Positions 45,401 to 58,815 are shown, counted from the stretch's first letter. The stretch: 64,000 bases of DNA from Hymenolepis diminuta (GCA_900708905.1 CAADRB010000095.1:208966-272965), one strand, 5' to 3'. Notes: generated from the sequence alone by a model not told the origin. Program-made: numbers and translations.

Positions 45401-47210
45401 GGTCTAAATTCAAATTCTCCGCTAAATCAATTACAATTTAAATTTAATTTGTCTTTAAACTGATAGCTTCATGGTTTTGACTAAATTTATTGAAACAATC
45501 ACTTTTTATTAGTTGTAATGACTGACAAACTTAAATACTGCTTAACAAATAGCATATTCACATTTGTTTATTAAATTCATATTGTTGTAGCATTTCCATC
45601 AACCGGAGGAGCCAAAACAGCACAATAGGGGAAAAACACCAGAAATACATTGAACTTTAACGCAGCGTTTGATGGTTCTTTTAGTCCCAAGTAACGGAAG
45701 TGCTGAGAATCAATTTTTGCCTCTTTGTGGTCTTTGAAAACAAAGCAGGTTGGATAGAGTTTATTTTGAATTCCTTTTGATTTACATTTCATTTTGTTGC
45801 TTTAATGTAGTTCATTTTAACAATTCACCAATTGCGTTACTTAAAATGTCGCCCGTAGGCGCCTCATTTTCTAAAAAAGAGATATAATTAAATTAAAAAT
45901 CGTGCTTGCCTTTTCTAGGAAATCATTGCAATTTAGTAATTTATAAAACTCATTCCCATAATCTGTTTAAGAGATTTTGAGTGTTACTTGTTACTTAGAT
46001 TTTATATAAGTTTTGTTATATAACAAATATACAAAATGAATTTTCATCAAAATGAAAATATGGCAGAACCACTGTTCATCCTGTTCAACAGATAGACTAC
46101 AAAATTTTAATTTTTCAACATATCTTTGTTTAGTTTATTACATATTCCACTCAAGTAAATTGTTAACATTTACTTTTGTTCCTAAAAATCACAAATACTG
46201 CTAACAAGTGGCATAAAATTTTAAATGGCTGGACAATTTTTATCTGGATTTTTCATTTATATTTAATACGGTCTTTTTAGGAATCGTGCGGGGAAAAGAA
46301 ATGTAGGAACTATCTGTCTGTGGACTTTCAGTTGACATGTAACTCAAAAGGTTTTTTTGAGTTCAATTATCTAATCGTACTATAAATTTATTTGAGATTC
46401 AATAAACTTCTGTAGTTACAAAACGTAAATTTAGTCCTTATCAGTTTTGAGACCAATCATAAATGGCCTGATTTTCGACACTTGAAGATTTTTACATAAT
46501 TATACAGTGCATATTTGGCTCAAGAAATCAAGTAATATTGAACTGCAAATAAACTTCTCATTTTTGGACATAGATTTAGAATTTTTAGCAATCTCGTCCA
46601 CTATGTTGAGATTTTTAGCTGTTAAATTTCTGATAAAAAATTTTGCTTTCTCAGTCACTGAATGAAAATGGAATTGGAGTGGCAAAGCCGACCATCTTGA
46701 TTAAAAAACAGTCATAAAGTGCATGCTATCGTGGACAAGCATTTACCACAATCCAGGGGACGGTTCATGAAAAGGGAATTTTGAAATTCAAACTGCCTCT
46801 ATAGCAAATATTGTACAATCTGAATCTAAAAATTAATCGAAGTTAGGCCTAATGATGTCTTGACGTTTCTCTCTCATCTTTTTTGTCCTCTAGCAATTTG
46901 CAATTTGTTAAATTTCCAGACAATTAATTTCCTACTTGTTAAAATTTGAAAACTTGTTTTATCACTGCAGGTAGTAATCAAAATAAAAGAATATGGTATA
47001 TGCGACAGTCCATAAAAGATTTTTCTGAATTCATTTTGATTTTGAAGTGTTTTTAAACGTTATTGAAGGTGTTTTCACCTAAAATCAAAGAACTCATAAA
47101 TACTCAGATTCATATCAGAAATTGTTTTTCGACAATATATTTGAAATATTCTGTTACATCAGTAAATTGTTCTAAAAGTATTAATCAAAAACGAGTGATT
47201 TTTTATTATA
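39411..47210. other. No gene seen
   Basis: Contains the (AT)n tract at 44168 and a weak tRNA-like stretch at 43261-43355. Frames at 43590-43784, 43882-44124 and 45115-45360 show no domain. Confidence 0.55.
44168..44186. repeat. (AT)n microsatellite
   Basis: Nine to ten AT units. Confidence 0.95.
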
Positions 47211-47488
47211 ATCTGCTCTTCTCTGTAGGATGCCGTAACCGACTTCAAGATTCCCTAAGACATTGCACTATTTACAAACACGACCCGACAACACCGCAAT
47301 ACAAAACGACCCAAACCACCACATCGACACAAGAAGCACGCTTTCTTATCGATAGATCGATTTATATTATGCGCCATTTGCAACCATAATGTAAAGGGGA
47401 ATTAAAAGAAGGAGGCATTGAAAGGTAAAAAGTAAAGAGTCTTACAAATAAGAATTATTTTAGGAAAAATATTATTTTCTTATATATA
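47211..47488 (+). repeat. Dispersed repeat family A, copy 2
   Basis: Partner of 6920-7200. One frame is open across the conserved core (47226-47387), reading DSLRHCTIYKHDPTTPQYKT and ending at LQP-stop; it joins an upstream open frame from 47063. I do not recognise the peptide. It could be the 3' end of a retroelement frame. Confidence 0.75.
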
Positions 47489-49764
47489 CCAGTTTCCTTC
47501 AAAGTGGCTTGTGAAAATAAACTTGTGTTTAATGCAAGCAATATCATTTAATGTTATGCATGACTGAGAACTTTACATTCTCTGACGCTTGATGCTTAAT
47601 TTATGGACCAAATATAGGCATCTTCTTTTGGAGGAAAGTTTTTATAAACGAATAACGTTGAAATTCTTGAATTTAAAAAAAACCGTTTGCGAAATTTAAT
47701 TTTATTCATTTCAAACCAAAAAAGTTTAAATTATTGATTATTGAAGTAAGAAAATTTTAAATACTAAGAGCACAAATAAATCCAAGGGCCAAAATCTGTC
47801 CTGCAGTTAAACAAAATTTTTAAAGAGTTTGCATTTTTTCATTTTACTTGAAGTTATTTTTTAGTAACATCATAAATGACAACTTGACAGGAGAAATAGT
47901 TCATAGATTAATAACAAATATTCATTGTCATTTAAATTTTCCTGATGTGTGGAGTTGCGCCTTATGAAATACGAATCAAATTCATTTGCTTTTAAGCCAT
48001 AATAAACCAAAAATAGACATATTTTCGTGGCTTCTTCATTAGTTTCCCGCTGGTGCATGCGTTCTTTTTAGTTTTCATTGGTATCAAATAATTTCTAATA
48101 AATAGGAAGCTACTACCTAAAGAAAAAGCCTACTTGATCGAAAGTTATATCAAATGATCAGCTGAATAGTGTCTTTAAAAATCTCGCCTCACCGAAAGCA
48201 TATCTCTAAGATTACTTTTGTCACGACTTCAGAGAGAGCATCGAATATGTTGGACTTATAAAATAAGTCCAAGGCTAAGAATAGCTCTCTAGGGTAGCCG
48301 TCATATTAACATTTGTAGAATAACAGCAGTCTAATTTAAATAATTTAAGGGTAAGAGAAGAATCAATTACAAATTTGATGCTACCGTCTCCTTAAGACGT
48401 AGTTGTTAAAAGTCAAATTAGCGAAACAATATTGTAAATATTTTTAGGGTATGGAGAAAAAGTTTGCAAATACATAAAAACTATTAGTAACTTCTCTACA
48501 AAGGGTATTTAATTTAGGAGAAAAAATGTTGGTCTACCCTAAATTACTACAATTACCATAGACACATCTCAAAAGGTTATACTTAAATCCATGTTCATGG
48601 CGTTTATTTTTACTAATTTAATATATTTTGTTCTAATATGCGACAAAGATACAGCAAAAGAAAAATATTTTAATCAGCAAAGTTAGACAGATTTTGTAAA
48701 ATTCTAGACAGATTATTTGTCGATTTTGCAGCACTGAAATAAACCTTGCAATAAAATCCTAATAAAACAGGAATTATAAAATCTAAATTACTAGAATTAT
48801 TGCCAAAGACCATTAATTCTCTGTTTGTTTGTAGACTTATTCTCAAGTAACAGAAATGACGAGTGCTTTATCTCGTGCCCCCAACAACAACAAGGGAAAA
48901 AGGGGTCTATTTTGCCTTAAGGGTATCGTATTCTTTTCTAGGGGTGAAAAGGGTAGTAGCAGATCATTAAAAGGTTTTATTTTTATGGTATTTTGATCAA
49001 CTGAGGCTGTTGATGAACAATTATACCTCAATGGGTCATGCTTATCTTTTTAAGAGTCTGTATTTAAAGATCTGATGTTCAGGTATCTGAATGGCATCTT
49101 TCTGTGATGTTTTGTCTTATTACTGTCAAACATCAAAACTTGTGAAATGTTACTTCCTTAGACTTTATAATGTTAACTGAATCGTCCGTTTTTTTCAAAA
49201 AAGGATACAGTAAAGTTTAATCTTTATCACAAGACTCCAGACGCCTTGTGAATTTAACTTCTCAATAATTAGAGCCTATTAACCGGTCGATATAATTCAG
49301 TGATTGATCATGCTACTTTAATCTATTTTTCTTCACAACCATATGCAAGCAGATGAGACCAGCAGCAGTAACCTTAACACAGCACTTAAGACGAGCTGAA
49401 CTAACCCTAAATAAGCAAGGTAGAACTTATGTTATCTTAACTCTATCGCCTACTCATTTTTGACTTCCTCCACTGTTTCACACATTATTGACCTCGTTTA
49501 TTATTCTTTTATTCACATGCCCTTATCTGACAGATTTTTAATCTTTTTATTGCGATATCATTGAGTCTCTTTTAAATAAAATACTTTGAAACCGGAAGTT
49601 ATTTTCAACACATTCTTAAACAAAGTTTTAACTGGACAATTACGATAAAATTTTCTTTGTCAATTTTGTCGATATTTTAAGAAATAATTCTCGAATGCTG
49701 AATTTATAATGCATAATCATGCCGAAGCATGCAATAATATGATAAAATTGTCATACAATTGATT
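47489..49764. other. No gene seen
   Basis: Apart from the hairpin at 48250, no structured element was found. Confidence 0.6.
48250..48272. repeat. Perfect hairpin, 10-bp stem
   Basis: TTGGACTTAT, loop AAA, ATAAGTCCAA. The stem includes G-C pairs, unlike the AT-only palindromes elsewhere. No gene flank suggests a function. Confidence 0.85.
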
Positions 49765-50180
49765 CTATTACTATTATTACAAGCAGTAATACAAAACTTT
49801 CCTATTTTAGTTGTGGGAGCAGGTAACATTGAATAAAAGAGAGTTCAAAAATGATAAAGAGGAGGAGGTCAAAACGATAAAGAAAGCAATATTAAGGCAT
49901 CAAAGAGTCTTACTTCGTTTGAGTCTTGGACTCTGATTGTACAATACTTACTGACTTGTCACTTCCCTTTCCAAAATTAAAATTTCATGATTCATTCTCT
50001 GGATTGAGGCAGATGCTTGTCTGAGATGTCCAATACTTATTGAACGGTATTATTTAGTCAAGTAAGCTGAGTCTTGCCGCTTCACCTCATTTTTCTTCTT
50101 CCATTGGTTGAGATGACGAATCTTCTTACATGTAGTACATCAACTTACGATTTTAACATAGTAAAGGTGAGATAGACAAA
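49765..50180 (+). repeat. Dispersed repeat family B, copy
   Basis: The longest copy seen by eye. Blocks in order: TATTACTATTATT, ATGATAAAGAGGAGGAGGTC, CATCAAAGAGTCTTAC, GATTGTACAATACTTACTGA, TGAGTCTTGCCGCTTC, TCTTCCATTGGTTGAGATGA and TTAACATAGTAAAGGTGAGA. No inverted or direct terminal repeats were found. Confidence 0.6.
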
Positions 50181-51120
50181 AATTTAAGTTAGCAAAGCTC
50201 TGAGGCTGTTTTCACTCTAAATTAACTATTTGAACTTAATTAATTATTCCTAATTTACTTTACATAAAAGAATAAACATAAATTCTGTAAATGTTCTAAT
50301 AGTAATGATTTTATATAAAATATCATCATGTTTATTCCACCATTAATCGGCAATTCTTTTAAAAGTTACATTTCGCAAAGTCCCCTTTCTTTATCCTTCC
50401 AATTTCTTTCTTTTGTTCCCTTCTCAATGCTAACATCACTTTGTTTTGCGAACAGTCAATCAGATGGACTCCATTGTTCTGTTTCCTGCCCAATTTAGAA
50501 ATTAAAAAATAAAATTGTTGCAAATTTAGGCAAATAATATAAAAGTTATATCGATTTTCCTTTAATAAATACAATTTTACCTGGATTAAGTTAGGGACCT
50601 AACAAAAACGTATTCAAATTTAATGCAAATAATGCGTTTTTTGTAATAATAAGGCCCTATCTTTTGCTATCTAAATTGCTTTACAAAGGTCAAAAGTCAT
50701 ATTCAGGATCTTTGAGACATATGTTATCTTCAGTTAAAAAATAAACATTTATCATGTTGTTCTTTCTGTGAACTTACTCAAAAGTTACCTAGTGTTAAGT
50801 GAATGATATACTCAGGATAATTTTAAACGCCCCCAGGTAAACAGTGTCATCTGAAAACGAATAATGAGTAACTTGTTTGCTAAGAACGCCTTTTCGGGAA
50901 AATTTCTAAATTGACGGTCAAATAAATGGGCAGGTCTTCAGTTGGGAAAATTACACATAATTCATATGAAACTGAAATTCCACCTACCGAAATTAGGCAA
51001 CTCTTAATGGGCATAAACAATATGTTAATTTAACTTCGAGTGGAATCTAAAATTGGGGTGAAGAAAATAATCTTGAACACTGAATCCTTTTGTCGAATTT
51101 ATTTCTTGTCTTGCTGAACG

Positions 51121-51576
51121 TTGACCTTAACTGAAAGATGTGATATATTATGCAGTAACCTTCCATCTGATTGGTATTTTGCAAGTTATCTACCAACCAA
51201 AAGACTCCTTTGTTTTGAAGATAAAAGCCACGGAAACAATTTAAGATCACGTTATCTAGATTTTTTTAAAAAGATAACAAAAATACCTAATTTCAATTTG
51301 ATTTTCATGCATCACAGTTTATTTGACGGTTTCTCCATTTTCAAAAGAGCAATTACATGGCAAGATATATTGCTACGCCTACATCAACAATTAACCCAAT
51401 ATTTCTTAGGGAGCTCAAATGAACGTCGGAAGCACTTTTTAATTTTGCAACTCCTCAATCGCTACATGTTTGTGTCTTTTAACTATTTCTCTTGTCTTCA
51501 ACGCCTCCGTATCTGTTTTGGCCTAAATGTAACAAATCAAACATCGACTCGCCAATTCCTACAAGACAACGTTTAA
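51121..51576 (+). CDS. Unrecognised open frame, 151 codons
   Basis: The longest uninterrupted frame outside the neurexin exons. It opens with TTG rather than ATG, so if real it would be an exon or a fragment. The protein shows no signal peptide, repeat or motif I know; residues are mixed (HQQLTQYFLGSSNERRKHF) and not of obvious low complexity. No partner exon with matching splice sites was found. The length is unusual for such AT-rich DNA but could be chance. Confidence 0.2.
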   Translation: MTLTERCDILCSNLPSDWYFASYLPTKRLLCFEDKSHGNNLRSRYLDFFKKITKIPNFNLIFMHHSLFDGFSIFKRAITWQDILLRLHQQLTQYFLGSSNERRKHFLILQLLNRYMFVSFNYFSCLQRLRICFGLNVTNQTSTRQFLQDNV

Positions 51577-52248
51577 CAATCACTGGCTCTAGAATTAAGC
51601 ATGTATCAAAACTGTTAGCTAAATAATCAGATAACTCAAAGATTCAAAAACTCAGATGAGATAGAATTTATCAATTATTTAACGTTTCACTCATTATTAC
51701 TCCCTTTCCTAATTAAAAAGGAACCATCTCTCTTTATCCTTCAACCTATTTAGATACCTCTCTGTATTTGAACAAATTGTTGTCCTAACATAGAAAGATA
51801 ACTTTATTTGTTCACATTTTGCAATGAGTATTTGTCCTGCGTATTTGAAACATACATTAAATATATGGAAGATAGTGTACTGTTACTGTAAAAGTAACTT
51901 GTCTATTAAATTCATAAAATTAACTTTGAATATCTTTTTCTCATCAAAATTACAAGGTTAAGTGTTTACTATAAATAAATATTAGAAGTATTTTACTTTT
52001 TCGTTTATTATATAAGTTCATTTATTTAAAGGTTGTATTAGATATATGAATTGGACAGAGGGATCATAACTTACAAGTTCCTTTGCACGGAAGTTAGAGG
52101 CCTTAAAGTCACCTTTTCTGCACTTTATTTTTTTCAGCTTTTATTTAGTTCTGAAAGTTATATTCAGAGAAGCGTTTTCTCTTCAGTTTGTTGAATTTGA
52201 AATAATTATGTTAAGGTTCACATCCGGTTGCGCAGAATACAAGTGTGA

Positions 52249-52671
52249 TTGCATAATAAATTTCTTTTTCACACGCTTGTCGTAGCCGACACGAAGATGT
52301 TTAAATTAACCAGACTTTGTGTGGTAGTCAGTGCATTAAATCTCTTTTATATATTAAGTTTATTTGTTCTCAATGATTTATTATTCACTGTATCAATCAT
52401 TAAAATAACCTCTTTATGCTTCCTTAAAATTCTAACTTCACGGAAGCTTCTAGAGATGGAAATGAGGTCACAATTTGTTCCAATTTCCTCAAATCTTACT
52501 ACAAGATCATTTGGTAATTTTATAATTCTCATCCCAGAATATGGGACAAAAATTCTGATACAAAAATCGGACACTTCCATTTTGCTACTGCAAAAACAAT
52601 TATCACTGCAATCTTTCAAACGGTTGCTTAATTTAATTGAATTTCCTTTTTGTGTTAAACGAAGATATTAA
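52249..52671 (+). CDS. Unrecognised hydrophobic open frame
   Basis: A 140-codon frame opening with TTG; the first ATG is at 52294. The N-terminal part is strongly hydrophobic (CVVVSALNLFYILSLFVLND), which could be a membrane segment or only T-rich DNA. The minus strand is also open for 90 codons (52347-52619). No family recognised. Confidence 0.12.
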   Translation: MHNKFLFHTLVVADTKMFKLTRLCVVVSALNLFYILSLFVLNDLLFTVSIIKITSLCFLKILTSRKLLEMEMRSQFVPISSNLTTRSFGNFIILIPEYGTKILIQKSDTSILLLQKQLSLQSFKRLLNLIEFPFCVKRRY

Positions 52672-52915
52672 AAGTATATCCACAAACCTTGTTGAAGTTA
52701 GACCTATTCGAGTAGTTTTAGATGACATTACCTTCACAGAGCTAAATCATTGTTTATGGCGGAATAAGGTGACTGAGTAATAAGTGCAATTCAAATGCGA
52801 ATATTTCTCAATTTTACTTTAGCATTGGCAAAGAGTACCATAAAATATTAAATGCATTGTGTGCATACATTTGTTTTAAACTTTATTTTTTATAATACTT
52901 CGAAAGAGAAATATT

Positions 52916-53304
52916 TGTAGCGGATGCTACATCAGTAAGTCTCTTTGCTACACCTAAGTAATCCTCCTGAGCAGCCCCAGGATAGCCTCTAGCAAATATC
53001 GCAAATAGCCTCTGCGAATATCAGTTCACTCCCAAATTAGCTAAGCTATGCCCAAAGTGGTAAGAACCAAAAAGATGCTGAGTGGAGAGGGTTTATTGAT
53101 CACTTCGTTGTTTTATGAGTCAAAAGCTTAGTCATTAAATATAAAACCACGCTAGGCTGCAGGGATCTTGATTGCTGATTGGTTGAGGAGGTCTCTGCAC
53201 ACACGTCCGCGCTTGTTCTCAACGCGACCGGTTATATACCGCACTTCCCAGAAAGCTCTAGCGCACGTGATTCAATCAGCCTTGTTAGCGTTGTGAACCC
53301 CACA
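52916..53304. mobile_element. Candidate solo LTR
   Basis: A 389-nt block that is clearly GC-richer than its flanks. It begins TGTAGCGGATGCTACA, ends CCCCACA and is flanked by TATT on both sides (52912-52915 and 53305-53308), as for a 4-bp target duplication. A TATA-like GGTTATATACC lies at about 53230 and a CCAAT-type ATTGG at 53178. No internal retroelement region is attached. TATT is common in AT-rich DNA, and a second CACA|TATT occurs at 53327-53334, so the 3' border is uncertain. Confidence 0.4.
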
Positions 53305-53308
53305 TATT

Positions 53309-56300
53309 CCAAATATTCTAAAATAACACATATTGCCTAAAAAGGCCGTCCGGAAAAAAATTATTTTCTACCGTTGCTTTTATAAGAAACTACTTTATAT
53401 ATTCAATTTAAAAATTGCTATTCATTTTTAACATTATGAATATTTATATGAAACATTTGTAATGGCTTCTTGTGCAAACGTGCAGCTGGTTTAATTTCAT
53501 TATCAGTTTATGTGAAAAATAGTATAATTTGTTTCAGTAGAGTAGAAGAGAAAAGTGCAGACAAAATTGCCATCATGATATTGTAAATGACCTGCATTTG
53601 AAATTATTGTTGTTTCAAAATTAATATACTGTGGTATTACCTGAGTATTGTCTAACCGTAATATATATACCTTTAATAATTTGTCAAACAAAAATCAGTC
53701 TACTTTTTATTTGTTAGTAGCTTAATTTCTCAATATGGGATAGCTGTCGAAGTAGCAGTACTTGACCTGATATTTAATCCACGATGATTTATTTGTCTAG
53801 TATTAAACGAACCGCCTATTTAAACTGAGTTATTCGAGATTTCATTTTAAAGGTTAACACAATAACAATAGAATGACATTTTTTTATTTGCACAAGCTGA
53901 GAATTTTCCTTGTTACCAAAATTCACTCTATGGTTGTAAATGTGAGAGATATAAGTTTTCAGTTAAGTGTTTCGACTATTAAAAAAGGAAAATAATTTTA
54001 TTTATGAAGCAAAAAATAGCGCTCAAATGATCTAATTTTTATCTCCAATACGTAGATCTTGATGATAAGATGACCTAAGTCCTTTCTGAGACTTATAAAA
54101 ATTTTCATTTTTTCCGACAGACACTTTTATATTGTAAATTTTTCTTCACCTGAATGTAACTTAGAAAGTTAAACACTTTTTTGCATACAAGCAAATATGA
54201 AAAGAATCTTATAAAAATAATGGTGATCAAAGTTAATTAATTATTATATATCTGAAATATTTGGCCACACGGACATTTACTTTGCACAAAATTTCAACTT
54301 TACCTTCCTAACTTTATTTATTTTAAAGTGACTTTTAGTGATGGTGATAGAAAGACTGAAAAATAGCACTTTAAAATATCTTGCTATGTTCGCCAATTAT
54401 TATAAATGATATTTGAAATTGGTAACATATGTTTACATATTTTAAAACATTCTTTTGGGACATGTCAACACATATTTTTGTTATGTTACTGCCAAAAATT
54501 AAATTACGTTTAATATAGCTTACAACTACTATTAGTAAAAATATCTCTCCCTTATTTAATAAATTAAATTATTTAATAATAAATTTCTAATCTATTATAG
54601 TTTTCCCAAGCACATACAGGACAAATCGCTAATCATTGTTAAGTGTCGCAAATACTATATAGAATTTATATTGTTAACGGGAAAGGGTTTGAGGTATTGA
54701 GATATAAACAGGAGTAAAGAAATAAATTTCAGAAGGTCAAAAAGTATTGCTTTCAACATCTTTCTTTCAAATCTATCCGTCATTACATTACTGGCGATTT
54801 GCTTACTCGACATACCAAGAAAAAATTTATAATAGCAAAAACAAAATATATTCGCGGATTTCGAATCCGAAAAATGGATGCACGAAAAGAAAATAATTAA
54901 GCAAATCAATAACAATTTAGAACTCAATCAGTTCTCTCCTTTGCTAGATTTTGCAGTTGCATGTAGTACATTATTAAAGGGTATCAAAGAGTTCTTCCAG
55001 GATTAACTTTATTAAATCACATTAATGTGGATGAAGATGTAATTAGTAGTAAGTAAAGTTTTAGTATTTTTTGGCTGTTAATTGTTTTACGTAAACAATA
55101 ACTTTGACCTGATTCCCTTGAAGTTACTCAGTCATGAAGCAGTCAAATGAAATTTTTTGAAGTCTTTTTTGGTAATAAATAGACCGGTTAAGGGACTCAC
55201 TAACAGTCATGAAAAATTTCTTAATTAAATTAAATATCAAAGATACCGCTTAATGCCCTTATTAAAAAGTTATAAATAAAGCTTACTTACCAAGCAGTTA
55301 ATTTTCTGATAAAAATTAAAGAAATGCATAATACCACTCACATTTTCTTCCATTTTTGAAGATCAAACAGCAATATGTTTTTGAATCCTTGCCTATTCAA
55401 ACATATGTTTCCCCCGCTACACTCTCAACTGCACATATGTCTCCGATTTTGTGCAAAACTGATTAAAGGGAAGCTAATCTAAAAAATTAAGATTTTTTAT
55501 CTCAAATCACATTTTTAACTGATCGTCAATGTCAGCGCCTCTTTCCTCAATGAATTTTGTCTTAAGCACTTAAAACACATAAGTGGCCTAAATTAATTCT
55601 ACTGTTATTTTAACTTTCCCTGTGATTGGATTCCAGAAATATGGCTAAAATTGGCATATTTATGTTTTCTACCTTTTAAAAATGGAAAGTATCATGGTTC
55701 ATTATTCTGAATCACTTACGGCGTCCGCCCACTTTGAGGCACATGATTCTTCAAAATGGTCGGTTGATACAAATTCCAAAATAATATTTCTTCAGTATTA
55801 AATATATTTTGATTTTACTAAGAGATCATATTTTATTTCCAACAAATCAATTTAAATCGGTAAATCTAGGTCCCTCTTTTAACAACTTTATTTGATATAG
55901 TATATTATTTATTTGTGTTTTAAGCATATTTTCTGAATTATATTGCAGATAGCCGTCGTATGCTTCTTTAGATAGGAATTCAGGAGGGTTTATGTTCGTA
56001 GCATTCAGTTTTTTGTAGACAATTTAATTTACTCTAAGCTAGGTGAAATACAACTGACTAGTATAGGAATTATTTTGATGTTTCTGCTTCAATATATATT
56101 AATAATATAATTAATTTTGAAAATTTTGAGGTATATCACAATTTCAAATTTTTTATATTAATTATTTTTAATGTGAATTTTAAAAGATTATAACATCATA
56201 TTAATAGAAGAATCTATTGGATAGAGATAAGAATTTATAAAAGCAGAACAAACAGTGAAATATTAATTTATCTAAATACACAAAACGAGTTAGAATACGT

Positions 56301-57624
56301 AAAACAATAATCCTGTTCAACATCATCATTCATACTGACAGTAGCTTTGGGACCCTAGGACTGTTAACGTCTAAAAAAGGGATTTCTACGGAGAACAAAG
56401 AGCGAAGGGCACAAAGCAAGTGCCTGGATAAGATATACGAAACCATGTAACACAGTTACACTCTAAATATGTGTTAAAAGAAAATTAGTGATGCTTACTG
56501 CTATAATATTTTAAAGCTTTTGAATGTAATATTTTTTATAATGGAATCAAAATGTCTAAAAAACAATTGATTACTCGATGAAAATAACTAAATTTTATTA
56601 AACTTTAGACAGTTTTTGCTATGCTAAGATCATGTTCTCTTATGAACAAATGGGAGCAAGGTTTGTATAAACAATTACTCGAATTCTTAGAAAATGTTTT
56701 ATAAGGTCTGAATCTCAAAATAAATCCGGAAATATAGTACTTTGTCCATTAAGTGAAACTTTTATATTAAAAATCAAACGAGATATCTAACATTATTTTA
56801 AATTTGTACCAAAATCCCACTCTTGTATTCCTTATTCAACAATTATATATTTTTTTCAGGTGTTCTCATAATTTCGTGCATTGGAGTAAAATTTGTTTCC
56901 CTTAACGGCTCAGATTAACTTTTATTGATAATAATAATGGGGAATGTGAATTATAGTCTGCAAAATCCACTATTTTAAAATGGTTTTTGCGGTTGGGCTT
57001 TTGAGGATCTGTTCCAAACAGGATAAATAATCTGTATTTTTATCAAATAACTTTGTTTCACTTCTACATTTTAGCAAATTTCCCTTCTTTACGTATCATA
57101 TGAATTATTACGCAAGAAAATGTTTTTTTGAGAAGAAATGACAAATCCACCAGCAAAGATTCACAGAGGGCCTTCTGAGCAATTTCGATCAAGATTTTTA
57201 ATCTAGAAAAAGAATAAATACTTTTTGCTATTCCTATTGATAGAGAAAATCCCTCTGTCCAAGACATGTTGATTATCATTCCATGAAATAGTAAGGTTAT
57301 ATTAACACTTTGTCATCATATTGAATGCCATCAATCAAATGATAACTCTACTTAATTTCGATGTTATTCACCTGATTAACAAAGTGTCTGTAAAAATTCC
57401 AGATCAATCATTTGTTTAAATAAAATTTTGCCCTCAGGAAATCTCTAAGATTCAGGTCAACTTATGAGTAATATCTAACTGTTGCATCTTAAACGAACTT
57501 ACTCAGTATTCATAAGAATTGATCTCATTTTTAGTGATCAGAAAAGACCAAATGCTTATCTGTTTTTGTATTTGTTTAAAGAAGCATAGAAGACTCTGAG
57601 TTTTATTTGGGAAATTACAAAATA
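53309..57624. other. No gene seen
   Basis: Very AT-rich. Frames at 53503-53691 and 54655-54927 (minus) are short and without motifs. Confidence 0.6.
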
Positions 57625-57769
57625 CAGGGTGCGTAAGGTATCTGAGGACACTCATATTTTCGTATTTTACATTAACCCGATAAAAATGAATGCATTTTTT
57701 ATATCAAAAGATCAAATGACAGTTAATACTATAACTAATGAAATGAAAAGACACACTGCAATAATGTCT

Positions 57770-58815
57770 ATGAAAGAAAGACACAGCAATTTGGAGATTG
57801 CAGGAGTTCTAACAATTGTCAGATCTTTCGTTTGCAAAGTTACAAGGGAATTGCTGAATAAAAACAATGAAGATGAATTGGCCGCCATGAAGAAGAGAAA
57901 AGAGCATTTTCAACGCTCTGCTGTCTCAATTACTCACTAAGACCACCTGAGCTTGTGAGAGTGCAATGCATGACATGGTGTGGCGTGGCGTGGCATGACG
58001 GACGAAAATCAGGGGAGGTCGATGCACGAAATCTTACTAAAGATATTCAAATGTCTGAAGGAACAATAATATATAAGGAATGTTCTTCAAGATCTCGGAT
58101 ACGATCCTTGTAAGTTCTTAGGCGAGGTCACTTTTTGCCGAAAAAATTTAAGATAATCGCCTAATGCATGCCAAACGACTCTTAAACAAATTGAAGTATC
58201 CGAAAGAATAGGAGCGTCTTTGGTTCTCTTCCGAAAGAAGAAACTTCCATCAGGATGAAGAAGTCAATTCAAGAAATGATATGTGGCTATGTGGTGGTAG
58301 ACCCCACTGAAGTTCCAACTGTTTTGCGCACAAACAGTGACGGTGTTGTTAGGAGTAAGAGGAGGAGGCACACCATGGCTCTCTCCACCCTTTCCACAGG
58401 TATCTAGAGTCAATGCAGATGTAGATGTCTATGTGGAGACTCTTCAAACCATTGTTGTTAGACTGCCTTCGATAGACAGTGTAGCTAATGGAGGAAGACT
58501 CTCCCGTCTTCCAACAAGATTCGGTTCCATCCATGGTTCTAGGAAGCCAAGATTGGATAGCCGATGATTTCAATATCAGGTCATACCATACTTATGGCCA
58601 CCCCCTAACTCACCAGACCTTTATCCTTTGGATTATTACGTGTAGGACAGGGTGTGGTTGAAAAGGAATTCAGTATGCATCCTCATAATATCAAATCCAC
58701 CTCTCTGATGGAGATAAAAACAAAAATAGCTCAAGCAATGGAGGGCATGAACCACCTGAAGCCGCTTTTTGAGTCGAATTGTGAGTGTGATAGAAGCCGA
58801 AGGAGGATATATAGA
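57770..58815 (+). pseudogene. Tc1/mariner (DD37D-like) transposase pseudogene
   Basis: Decayed transposase in all three frames. Landmarks: an N-terminal helix-turn-helix-like block within 57629-57940 (HSNLEIAGVLTIVRSFVCKV), IRNVLQDLGYDP near 58070, the block FPQVSRVNADVDVYVETLQT near 58390-58450, and WPPPNSPDLYPLDYYV near 58590-58640 holding the last catalytic Asp. It ends in VIEAEGGYIE near 58790-58815. The WPPNSPDLxPLDYYVW signature is typical of maT/DD37D-type mariners of invertebrates. Many stops and frameshifts. Confidence 0.75.
57972..57998 (+). repeat. Short tandem pentamer inside the second mariner
   Basis: Imperfect repeats of TGGYG/TGGCR (ATGGTGTGGCGTGGCGTGGC). It interrupts the transposase relic and probably arose by slippage. 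Confidence 0.8.

Noticed and set aside
58337..58573. Overlapping plus and minus frames as genes
   Set aside because: Both are shadows inside the second mariner relic.
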